64,000 bases of DNA from Limonium bicolor (Eukaryota > Streptophyta > Magnoliopsida > Caryophyllales > Plumbaginaceae): contig CM041776.1 in NCBI GenBank assembly GCA_023374045.1, forward strand, positions 39,934,171 to 39,998,170, written 5' to 3'. This document shows positions 46,481 to 56,800 of this stretch, piece after piece. Below the pieces are notes generated by a model. The model searched no databases. It was not told where the DNA came from and saw only the letters and a list, made by a program, of their open reading frames with translations. The stretch's first letter is position 1. Each line of letters opens with the position of its first letter. The translations under genes and the position numbers were made by a program.

Positions 46481-47091
46481 GGCATACCAGGTAGCTCTTT
46501 CGGAAATACATCAGGGAATTCTGAGACTACTGCTACCTCATCACTGAACTCTGGATCTCTCTCCAGGTCTTGCACGTGACATAAATACACTTCATGTCCT
46601 TTTCTGAGCTCCCGATACATTGCCATGGCGGAGATGACTGTAGTTGAAGGCTCTCTCGGTCTCTGGCGGTATGAAACAGTGACCCCAGATGGACTCTTGA
46701 GCAGCAATCGGTGCTCGGCGCATAGGATTCTCCCCTTGTGCCGCTCCAACCAGTTCATTCCAATTATAAGTCGAATCCCAATCCGTTGAATTCAATGAAG
46801 GAAATGGGAAACGCTTCACCTTTGATTTGAATGGTGGCTGATTTGTAATACTTGGTACACTGTACCCGCTCCTTCGATGGGAGAGTAACCAAGAAGTTCG
46901 GTAGCTCATCCGCATCTAGCCCCAACTTCTTCGCAAGAGATGGCGATATGAAGGTGTGAGAGGCGCCGGAGTCGAATAATACTGAGGCTTCGATGCCGTT
47001 TACTGGGAAGTTCCCGTTAGAATGGTGCCGCTCTTGCCGGCTTGTTCTTCGGTGAGGATGCTCAGGTTACCTTCGGTACCGAGTCCACAAC
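46481..47091 (-). pseudogene. Gypsy element 2 protease region
   Basis: The aspartic protease active site 'LFDSGASHTFIS' is read from about 46980 to 46945, followed by 'SLAKKLGLDADELPNF'. After frame breaks the typical post-protease signature appears: 'NWLERHKGRILC' at about 46758, then 'EFPDVFPKELPGMPP' near 46480-46530. The stretch starts at a splice-acceptor-like CAATAG (minus strand, 47092-47097), right after the AlkB 3' UTR. Confidence 0.85.
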
Positions 47092-47233
47092 CTATTGATT
47101 CATGAGATTATAAGTAAAGATGGTGGAACGCAAGTGGAATTTAATAACCAACACTGCTTTTATTGAATAACCAACCATCATACATACTGTGTCTCTAATA
47201 CACGTTACTACTGGATTACATGCTACTACAAGA
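47092..47233 (-). other. AlkB 3' UTR-like segment with AATAAA and splice acceptor
   Basis: On the minus strand, 142 bp after the AlkB-frame TAA (47234-47236). It is AT-rich, with AATAAA at 47159-47164, and ends in CATGAATCAATAG, an acceptor-like sequence just before protease-linked coding DNA. It could terminate an AlkB-containing transcript or act as the end of an intron. Confidence 0.55.
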
Positions 47234-47991
47234 TTAATACTTTCTAAAGGTAAGGTTCAGGCGTCCTGGTTCATGTGTGTGGCATTGATTATTGCCGGTG
47301 GTGCCGTATTCAACTTGATCTTCTGGATCCCGTGATACAGCAACCTTGATTTTCCACCCATGATTAGAACATCTCCTGATCTCAATACCAATTTCTCTGC
47401 GAGGTCCACACGCTTCCGCTCGCTATACAAAAATACGGCGTCATCACCAATGGACCAAGACACTACGGGCACTCCTAGTTCAAGAGATTCCGCTGTCTCG
47501 TCCTTGTCTTGGTGTAAGCCAAGTCGTCCTTCTTTCTCATAGAAGTTGACGATACACAGATCTGCTTCAAGTGCAGGGATTGGTTCATCTTCACATTGTT
47601 GTGCAATTTCTACAGCTTGTGTGACAAGCATTTGGAATTCTGGGGGTATTGCTGGAGGTGTTGCTCCGTCTCCTGCTCGCGTTGTTTGGTATGTCTTGGT
47701 ATAAGGGTTCCAGTCCTTTCCCAAGCACATCATTTTCAGCTTCATTGTAGCTCCACCGGGGAATTCGGGTGTATAAAATCCTCCTGGACCCGTTCCTAAC
47801 TCGTTGCATCGTCGGATGATTGAAACTTGTGCTTCGGGTGTCAGGTATCCTTTTAATAAGATCATACCTGGGCGGATGACCTGACACTGTTCGTTGTTGA
47901 AGTGGTGATTGGCGATGTCGGTCTCTTCATGAGGTGAGTTTGAAGGTATTGGGTAACAGATATGGAATTTCCCTAAGGTGGTAAATTTCAT
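47234..47991 (-). CDS. AlkB-family 2OG-Fe(II) dioxygenase inside the retrotransposon
   Basis: AlkB-family oxidative demethylase that would remove methyl groups from nucleic-acid bases using 2-oxoglutarate, O2 and Fe(II). The open frame of 244 codons begins ATG 47989-47991. The N-terminus has 'FHICYP', like plant ALKBH proteins. The core has 'IRPGMILLKGYLTPEAQ' (39-55), 'GGFYTPEF' (70-77), 'MKLKMMCLGKDWNP' (83-96), 'CIVNFY' (146-151) and 'GRLGLHQDKDE' with metal ligands H160 and D162, then 'LLYHGI' with distal ligand H220. The frame ends at 47257, but the next frame immediately continues with PGRLNLTFRKY and TAA at 47234-47236, the segment holding the two 2OG-binding arginines. A one-base deletion near 47267 therefore separates them. 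No introns interrupt the domain, unlike typical host genes, which suggests capture from processed RNA. It lies between gag zinc knuckles and protease on the same strand. An in-frame TAG directly precedes the ATG and doubles as a CTCTAG splice-acceptor-like sequence. Confidence 0.93.
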
Positions 47992-48161
47992 CTAGAGTGA
48001 GTTCTAGGCTTACTAATTCATTTCATGCTCAATACATACTTCCATGTTACTTACTCATGCTCAATTTCATACTTCAAGTACTTACGCATTCATGCTTTCA
48101 TTCATACAATTACTTTAATACTTAGTCATGCTCTTCAAGGATTAAAGGTTACAGTGGTTAC
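47992..48161 (-). other. Putative intron between gag and AlkB
   Basis: Minus strand: donor CAG|GTAACC at 48161, acceptor ACTCTAG at 47992, 170 bp, AT-rich, with repeated ATGC/CATTCATG-type motifs. The gag frame is open up to the donor (…HIIDRDGTGLSPAQ) and the join to ATGAAA is in phase, giving Gag fused to AlkB. Supported by sequence signals only. Confidence 0.5.
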
Positions 48162-48513
48162 CTGGGCCGGACTTAGTCCCGTCCCATCACGGTCTATGAT
48201 GTGTAAGGCCGGCTGCCTCTGCGGTGCGCCCTTCTGCGGACCTCGGGACCCTGTCCCTGCGAGGTGTGCTGGGCATGAGCATCGCCAGATGCAACCTCCT
48301 TGCCCTCACGCTGCTTGTAGCCCTGGTAGTTGCCCTTGGGCTTAGAGTTCTCCGGGCATGCATTGGCACGGTGGCCCGGTTTCTGACAAGTGAAGCAGCG
48401 GATCTCCCTTCCTTGGCAATCTGTGCCGGGATGATCCTTGTTGCAGTTACGGCAGATGTAGCTGCGGCCATCAGATTGGTTCTTTCCTTGGCCAAATCCG
48501 AACCTATAGCGAA

Positions 48514-48606
48514 CTATAGCTTCCAAGTTAGCAAGGTTCGGTATACTTACAATACTCCACATACATACTAATTCACAAGTGTACTAATTCGGTTTCGGTT
48601 TCTTAC
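48514..48606 (-). other. Putative intron 2 in gag
   Basis: Minus-strand GTAAGAAACC...GGAAGCTATAG, 93 bp, AT-rich, with an in-frame stop. Removal joins 'SQPYR' to 'VRYRFGFGQGKNQ' in phase. GTAAG is a strong plant donor. Confidence 0.5.
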
Positions 48607-48866
48607 CCCTGTAGGGCTGAGACCTCAGTGGCTTCGCTGCCACTGGTGCGGTGTAGGCAAGCTGCAACGGCTCAGCTGCCTTGCCCTTCTCAGCATGGGC
48701 ACCGCCGTCTCCTTTGTTCTTATGGTGGGAATGCTTCCCTTTCTTCTTCTTCCAGGTTTGGATTGGTTTTGGTCATCGGGGGCTTTGCCGCTCACCTTGC
48801 GCTTCAGCGCTTGCTCCCTCTTAGCTGGCAGGTGATCTCAACTCGAGATGCAGCGTGGTAACACTC

Positions 48867-48953
48867 CTGAATTACTTAGGCATTAGGTTACATTTACATA
48901 CGGGAATACTAATTCACATTACTCATGGCTTTTTAAGGGTTCAACTTGTTTAC
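48867..48953 (-). other. Putative intron 1 in gag
   Basis: Minus-strand CAG|GTAAAC...AATTCAG|GAG, 87 bp, with an in-frame TAA soon after the donor. Removal joins 'FTSLQ' to 'ECYHAASRVE', restoring continuous gag-like sequence. Confidence 0.6.
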
Positions 48954-49617
48954 CTGAAGGGAGGTAAACCGTGTGAAGCCCATGCCATACCGGAGTCGAT
49001 GGCTCAATCCGCCGTAGAAGCGGTCGACCAAGACTTGGCCGGTATACCCAAGGTCGGGTAGAAGTCGGAGAAGAGAGGTGAAGGTGCGGTAATATTCATC
49101 AACCGTCATCTTCTCGGTCATTTTTAGTGCGTCGAGCTCAAGCCTTTTCTTGGTCTTGACATGCTCGGGGTAGTACTTAGATCGGAGGAGAGAGGTGAAT
49201 GCTTCCCATCCGAATGCGGGATCAGCTATGTGCTCGGCCTTAACGAGCTTCCACCAGTCCATAGCCGCGTCTTTGAGGTAGTACGCAGCTATCCTCACTC
49301 GAACTCCAGCGGGAGTCTCAAGTGTCTCGAAGGCCGTCTCCATCTCGGAGAGGTAGGCCTCGAGCTTGGCGGGGTCGCTCTCGCCTCTAAAGCATGGAGG
49401 TCGAAGGTCGGCGACAGCTTTTACCCAATTTTTTTCTCGGGGATGAGGTGGGTCGGGGGCTGCTGCTGCTGCTGCTGGTTTTGCTGTGTTTGTTGTACAG
49501 CGTGATTACATCCGGTAGCATCTGTGCTACCGTGGCGGCGACGATTTCAGCTATCGTCTGCGCGCTTGGTCCTTCGTTGCCCCCTCCTCTGGGACGACCT
49601 GGACCACGTCCTGACAT

Positions 49618-49825
49618 CTGAACAAGTGTGGATTACATTAGATGTCGTGATACTATGACCTCATGGTCTTCATTCAAACAATGGTATCGTCTTGCAGACG
49701 TTAATGGTATCCGTTATTGCTAACGGTAGTTCCTAGTTAGGTTTCTAAATATCCGTCTTAAGACGGTTGAAATCCTAACTCGGTAATCACTACTCTTAAG
49801 ATTCTAATCATCAGAGCGAGACTTC
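49618..49825 (-). other. Gypsy element 2 leader between PBS and gag
   Basis: About 210 bp of untranslated leader containing repeated TAAGACGG/CCGTCTT and TAGTTCC/GTTAGC motifs; presumably holds the RNA packaging signal. Confidence 0.5.
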
Positions 49826-49831
49826 GCTCTG
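49812..49831. other. Hairpin overlapping the PBS, gypsy element 2
   Basis: CAGAGCGAGACTTCGCTCTG: inverted arms CAGAGCGA/TCGCTCTG around a 4-base loop. Same place and stem sequence as 32222-32241 in element 1, with the loop and stem-closing pair changed in a compensating way. Confidence 0.75.
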
Positions 49832-49837
49832 ATACCA
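49826..49837 (-). other. Primer-binding site, gypsy element 2
   Basis: Minus-strand TGGTATCAGAGC five bases from the 5' LTR, for initiator tRNA-Met. Confidence 0.9.
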
Positions 49838-49842
49838 CTTTT

Positions 49843-52800
49843 TGTAACACCCCAACCGCTAATCCTTCCATTATCCTCTAATCAATCCCATACTTACCCT
49901 TCTCGCAGCGGAATACTTACTTACTCCCGGCGGGTGATACAACGCCGTTAACCCTCCAAGGTTAACAAGGCTACTACTACTTACCGTTTCGGTCTGATGA
50001 TTAGAATGAAATACATACATACTTACTTTACAATACCAATACTTACTTACATTTGATTACCGAGTATCTAATATATGAATTACATTCCATGACTACTTCC
50101 CAAAAATGAAGAGTTTATACATCCTCTCCTTACTATCCAATCAAGTTTCAATATCCAAAAAGGTGTACCACATGGTACACCGGCTACACAAAAGGCCTTA
50201 GCCGTGTACAACTCAGTACACCGTTTCAATCCTACTTCCCAAAAAGAATCACATCCGTCCTTACCCTTACCGTCACGCCTCGCGGGTACCTGTGGAGTAA
50301 AAACATTCCCCCTAGGGGGTCAGCTTACGCTGCATATGATAACCGCATACCCCGCGTACTAGCGAGGGTACGCCAACTATTTGGTCGAGTACATGCGGTT
50401 CGTTTCATTCATACATACATACATGCTTTATACATACAATACAATACATTCATTTACCAAGCATACATACATACAATACATACAAGGAATACAATACAAG
50501 TCATCATTCATACTTACCATACTCACCGCATCACGGAGATACAATTCTCCAATACATACAAAGGTCTTGTTAGCCTTATTACACCCGGGTTAATCGGGTG
50601 TTCAATACTTTTACTCCGGGTCAATGACTTACAATAGTCAAGACCAATACAAATACAATACTTACTTCTTACATACTTTACTTCCAGTTAAGTCGGTATG
50701 ACCTCCGGGCAGGGATTACTACATCCCACCACCGGGCTTTAGGGTGGCCCACTAATCCAGGATGCTACCCATTCAAGGGATTTGGTCCAAGGAAAAGATT
50801 ATAGCCAGGATTCGGTTCCAACCTCTTGTGGTTCCTTATCCTCACGCGTGGCCGAAACTATATCGGGCTTCTACTCATTCCATTATACTCATTACTCATG
50901 TTAGGAGTTAGATGGTTAGGAATTAGTAGAAGTCCATACTTACTTCCATACATACATACAATACACAAGTACTCATACTTACACATACACTTCATTTCCA
51001 TTCATACATTTCATGAATTATACAAACTAAATGTTCAAGAGCATAAAACAAGAACAATATAGTTCAAACACAATTAAGTGCAATATAAGTCCGATTCGTG
51101 CATTTATCTTATTGGTGATCACATAAGCACACAAATCGGGGTAACCAAGTTAGGATACAGAGCATGAAGAAATCATACCGTTCACCGTCGTAGGGTACTA
51201 CCGGTTCCTTTGGAGCTCAACTATTTGATTCCTATACATACATGAAGTAGTATGATCAATGATCTATTATTGATCTAACTTACTCCTTCATTGATACTTT
51301 CAATGTATTCTTACTGCTCTATTACTTTCTTACACATTTGCTTACTTTCTTACTATTATTACTTCATTAATGGTGTGTTACTACATATATATGCATATAT
51401 GTGTATAGGCATATATATATATATATGTATATATGATTACTATAATCATATAATTAAACATTTTTTTTTGCTCGACCGGATTTGCGACCGACCTTGCAAG
51501 TCCGGTCCATTCCAGTAGACTACATCGTGTAAAATTCCAGGGCCGACCGACCTTGCAAGTCCGGTCCCAAGGTCGGTCCATTCCAGTAGGTTTCGTATTT
51601 GAAAATTTTAGCCCGACCGACCTTGCAAGTCCGGTCGCAAGGTCGGTCCATTCCAGTAGCTGGCATTACGGAAATTTTTTTCTGGCCGACCGAACTTGCA
51701 AGTCCGGTCGCAAGTTCGGTCTATTCCAGAAGCTTTCATCTGCGGAATTTTTCTGGCCGACCGAACTTGCAAGTCCGGTTGCAAGTTCGGTCCATTCCAG
51801 AAGGTTTCAGACGGGAGAATTTTCTGGTCCGACCGAACTTGCAAGTCCGGTCGCAAGGTCGGTCGATTCCAGAAGGTTTCCCGTCTGTAAATCTGGGCTC
51901 GACCGACTTGCAAGTTCGGTCCTAAGGTCGGTCCGGCCCAGTACTTCAGTTTTAAAATCTTTTTGGGTGTTTCTTTACCCTTGTTTCCCCACCTGATTTA
52001 GCACTATTTACACACTCTAAATCACCTTAATTCATCCTCCAAACTACTACTCCATTCTTACACAACTTACACCAAATTTCCTCATTTCTTCCCAACACTT
52101 GCATCAGTTTCATTCTTCCTTTGTTACAGATTTGTTCCTCTTCTTATGCTACAGATTTTTATTCCAACTTCTATCCCTCATTACTCCCCCAACTAATGCT
52201 ACTCCTAGTATCCAAAATGCATTACTTTGCATCCTATATCTTCACATTACCTACACTCTTTTCACATCTGTTTTAAACTACAAAACACTCCTTTTAAACT
52301 CTCCAAGTACTTCCTCTTCTTGAACACTTAAGTCCTCTCATTCTACACAAAATTCGACATGGTCCCTATATTTCTAACATTCTCCACACACTATTTCAGC
52401 TCACAAGTTCACATTCTCACAACCTGTTTATACAATACATTATTCTCACAATCCAACACTACTACAACACATAAATTCCTGCACATATACACATTCACTA
52501 CCCAATGTTTTCCCAAGTTTCAAACATCATTTAAACTTCAAAAACTGTTACATTCTCTTCTCACACACTACTACATTACTACTACTCATTACTCAAATAC
52601 ATTACTCATTTTACTACTTAAAAACTGTTACATTACAAACACAAACTAACACAAGGTAAGAGCATTTACCTTGTCTTGCTAGTTTTTCTTTCCTTTCTTT
52701 TCCTTCTCTTCTTCCTTCTTTCTTGTTCTCGGTTTTGAATGGGGTTCTCACCCAAGTTCTACAACCCATACCAATACACAACACCATTTAACATTCATGT

Positions 52801-53818
52801 TTGCACTAACCCTAGAATTTAATGTTTTAGGGTTTAGACAAGAGTATTACCTTTCAATGGGTGAATGAAGTTCTTGACTAGCAGAGAACAATATTCCTAG
52901 CCCAATGGAGAAGCCAAAATCGGCTCGGGGGCAAGAAGAACCAAGAGTTCAAAACATGGAAATTCTATAATGCAATAAGGGCTAGAAATGATGGATTTTC
53001 GAAATTCTTTTTACTCAAGATGATAAGGAGGTGAAGGTGCTTCTAATGGTCGACTTGAATCTTCAAATGGTGAACACCCATAAAATCGAAAATGGAGCTT
53101 TTGGATTTTTGAAAGGAAGGAAAGTGTTCTCCTTTGCAAGGGGATTCTAATGGTGTAATTTTTGTTGAGTTTGGAGAAGATTTGAGTACTCAAGAGAGGA
53201 GAGAGGGGAGTTTTGTGAGCTCTCTTCTTTCTCCATGAAAATAGCAAGGTAGAAGAAGAAGGAAGAAAAGAGAGAATAGAGAGGAGGGAAATCGTGAGGG
53301 AAGAGGGGAGTGAGGTGAGGAGTCTTATTTTTTTTTCCTTTCTTTATTTCCTTGTCTTTAGTTAATAAGAGAGAAATAAAGAGAGTAGGAGGGAGGAGTG
53401 CTGGCCGCCCCTACACACACACAATCTGATTTTTACTTTTATTTGCAATGTGGACACACTAAGTTTGTTTATTTGCATTCTTACCACCCACAACTTACCG
53501 GTTATTACAGTTTTCACTAACCGTACCCGTTTTCCGGAATTTTCTCGTTTAATTAATTTTATTGGTTCTAAAGCCCACACTAATATTTATTAGTGACTAT
53601 TTAGTTGACCAAAATTGTTACGAGTCTGTTTGACCCGCTTAAAGTCACGTTTTCCGGTTTCCTCGAAAAACGCGCTTTAAGGTTCGTTTATGCTTTTAAT
53701 CCATTTTAAAGGTCCGTTTTCTTCGGGATTTGCTCCCTTGTATTTATTTTAGTGTAATTAAGCTTTTAAAAATATAATTAGCCTAATTCAACACTGTTTT
53801 TAATTACGGGGTATTTTA
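49843..53818 (-). repeat. Gypsy element 2, 5' LTR (3976 bp)
   Basis: Direct repeat of 39194-43227. Its terminal bases are TTTTA instead of TTTCA, a likely post-insertion mutation of the conserved end. No gene is supported within it. Confidence 0.88.
51471..51945. repeat. Palindromic repeat array in the 5' LTR of element 2
   Basis: Counterpart of 40843-41310. The second unit here keeps both arms (CCGACCTTGCAAGTCCGGTC plus CCAAGGTCGG), while the left LTR has lost one, so whole arms are gained or lost quickly. Confidence 0.85.
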
Positions 53819-56800
53819 GCTATGAGATGCCTTATGGGGATCTCATAAACCCTCGGGAATGCCCAGGAGGAGTGCCGAGGTGGCACGAACCCCTATAAAA
53901 TTAATTATTAGAGCTCCTAACATCATTATTCAACATTCTAAAGAGAATGAACGAGCTACTTCCAAGAAAATAAACAAAATACTCGGACGAATTTCTTAAC
54001 GCTCCTTTTTGCCCGGTTAGCCCGAGAGTGGTGTTCTGAGTTGATATAACCCCATATAACTCAATGTAACACCTTAACATATTATTATTGACTATAAAAA
54101 ATGTCAATAAACACTTGGAACTCATAGCGATTAATTATTTCTCAGAAAATTCTTAAAGCACAAAAAACGCACCTTCGGGTGTCACGAAAATGCGTTTTAC
54201 GCAATTGCCTTGAAATGTTTGGGGAGCCACGAGTTGATAATCTTAAAAGGGGATACATTGACCATCTAAATCAGTTGATGGCAGTACTAAATTCATAGTA
54301 CAATTGGGGGCGATTTTACCATCAAAAAGGTACCTAAAATCAGCATTTTTACCTTAAAACTTTCATCTTTTTCCATCATATAAATGTACCAATTAAATGC
54401 TGGAACCTATTACACATATTAGTATGGTCTTAATAAAATATAGTGTACCAAAAATCAAGTTAAAAATCAACTCCATCTGATCTCCAATGCATGCGCCAAT
54501 AAGAGTCAATTTTGACTAGTTTTTAGTTTAAAAATTGTCTTATGGATGGTGAGTCATCTAAGCATGTATTATATGATGTTATAGCAATCAAATACTGTCA
54601 ATGAAGCCTCCTCCACCGTGTGCCTACACAAAGAAACAAGAAGAAGAATTAATATAAGAAAAGCAAGGAGAATTAGTCTAAGCAAACTAATGAAATAAAA
54701 TACAAAACGAAGATCTAGCTTTTACAAGAATATAAACTAATGGAGCAGCCCATGTGCTGTCTATTAACGACCGATTCCTTGCCAATTAAATGGGGGATTA
54801 ATTGCTGTCTATCTAGCTAAATAATACACCACCTAACTAGCTTGATCTATTGTCTAACATTGATCAAAAATCCATTGTCTTATACTAACTAGTGTGTCCG
54901 ATTTATATACAAGAAAGAGGGCTGGTTGCCTTATAAAATTCAAGCTAAATTGTCTACCTACCAAGCCATGATATGTGGTTTCAATTATCACAAAATCTGT
55001 AGCCTATACCCACATGTACTACCGTAAAACACAAGGAGAATCAAGGACAATCAATGTAGAAAATTCAAAAGAAAACACTTACCTATATCTACTCTTGTCT
55101 TCTAGTTTCAAGTGGCCAACAAAGCTCCATTATTTCCCTTCTAATCAACCGATTTCTTTCTATCAATTAAGGACTTTAGTGAACCAATAATGAGAGCAAA
55201 AACTAAGAAAAGAATGCCTAATCAAATAAACAATAAACAGCTAATAAAAATTTGAATTCACTTTCCATTGCCTTATTCATACGTGAGTCAGACTCATTCT
55301 TCCTTTGCCATTCTCCATGGCCGGTTGGTAAGGCATCTCATCCTATCTTTTCTTTCTTCATTTGCTAAGTTCATTCCTTAAGAGCTCCAAAGCTCCATTA
55401 ATGGTGAATTAAGTTCTAACACCATTTCTATGTAAATTCCTAGTTAAATCTCCTAAGTTTTGAAGCAAGAAATCATCCTTAGAATCTTACAAGATTTCGC
55501 CAGCATTAGTACTCCGGAGGTTCCTAAATTCAACAACAACACAAGGAACAAAAGATCAAGTTAAGGTATATTTTCATGTTGAAAATCCTAAGTAATTACC
55601 TAAACCATTTTCGAAAATTTAGAACTTCTAAACCTATGTTCTCTTCATTATTTCATGAAGGAAACTTGGATCTACATCATCACAAGGTGTATCAAAAACC
55701 TTGATAAATTATACGGTAAACTTTGTAAAACTACTCCAAATCTTATTTATAAATTTGTTAGAAGTCTAACAAATGGATCTCCTAAATATATACAAGGAGG
55801 CCCGAATTCTCTACATCATATAGCATTTGAGGAGCTTGGAATTCAAGGAGAAATCAAGTCAAGATTGTCTTGAGTTAAGGAGTAAGTTTTATATAATTAA
55901 GGTTTTTAAGTTTAAGCTTGATTTAAGCTTCAACTTTGGTATAAAAATATGATAAACCATTACATATAATTAAGGCCAAAAATATTGGTTTATATTGTCA
56001 AGAAAAATATTTATAACATATAAGGTAAGATTATTACCTTAAGGTATAAATATGTGTCACAAAAATTAGTTAGGATGCATATAAATATCCATTCTGAATT
56101 ATTCAGGTTTATTTTCTATTTGAGATATAATCATTCTAAGTCATTAGCATAATTTTTAGAAGTGTTATGTGGCTTGTATACATTTATATGTATTTATTAT
56201 ATGGTTTAAATCAAGTTTTAAAACTATATGGTAAAGGAATATAAAACCGAGGCAAAGTATTGCATTGATGATTTTTGAGATATATATAAGTGTATTAACT
56301 TATATTATAAATTTTGGGAATTTAAAAATAGCTACAAGTATTTGAATGGCTATTTATAAAGTTATGTGGCTAAAAATGTAAATTTTGAAAGTTTGGTGTA
56401 CAAATTATAATTGCCGAGAGTAAGGAGTTATTGGTAAATTTATGTTATAACTATAAGGTAGGAATTATATTATGATTTTGGTGAATTTAAATAAGTGTTT
56501 AAGTGTAAAATAACAATTTAATAGTTAGAGAACTGTTTTTGTAATTATTGAGAAGTTGGAGAATATCCGAGAATTACATATGATTTTATGGGTATATTCA
56601 AGTATTAATTATGAAATTAAGTCTTGGTCAAAGTGTTGACAAAAACTTTGGGTTAAAAATGATTTATGACATAAAATATTAAGTTTATAAAAGTTTTAGG
56701 GTGAACTTGTAATTTATGAAAGTATATGTAAAAAATAAAAGTTAAGTGGGGCAGAAATATAAATTAAGAAAGATATGGGTTTGTTTTGGTTATTTAAAAG

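Larger units (their letters stand above)
48162..49617 (-). pseudogene. Gypsy element 2 gag, interrupted by two short intron-like segments
   Basis: Starts MSGRGPGRPRGGG at 49617, the basic N-terminus usual in this clade, with a Ser/Pro stretch. After a frame break near 49390 comes the retrotransposon gag domain: 'VRIAAYYLKDAAMDWWKLVK', 'FTSLLRSKYYPEHVKTKKRL' and 'EYYRTFTSLLRLLPDLGYTG' with 'FYGGLSHRLRYGM' (49343-48960). Past an intron-like gap (48867-48953) it continues 'ECYHAASRVE' and 'KREQALKRKVSGKAPDD'. Past a second gap (48514-48606) are two zinc knuckles, CRNCNKDHPGTDC and CFTCQKPGHRANAC (48480-48370). It then runs open to the donor at 48161. Gag packages the RNA; small indels make this copy imperfect. 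Confidence 0.88.
39194..53818 (-). mobile_element. Ty3/gypsy chromovirus (Tekay/Del-like) carrying an AlkB gene
   Basis: 14.6 kb, minus-strand. LTRs: 39194-43227 (3' LTR, 4034 bp) and 49843-53818 (5' LTR, 3976 bp), about 97-98% alike by eye. PBS at 49826-49837, PPT at 43228-43243. Target duplication GCTAG/GCTAT has one mismatch, and the last base pair of the 5' LTR end is TA instead of CA. Gene order on the minus strand is gag (49617-48162, with putative introns), AlkB-family dioxygenase (47991-47234), protease, RT, RNase H, integrase, and a C-terminal chromodomain ending at 43723. Gag-pol is recognisable throughout but has several one-base frame breaks. The chromodomain and motif spelling place it in the chromoviruses; Tekay is my best guess at clade. 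Confidence 0.92.

Noticed and set aside
48025..48571. Plus-strand frames over the gag zinc-knuckle region
   Set aside because: Antisense shadows of gag; the minus strand has CCHC knuckles and the correct element context.
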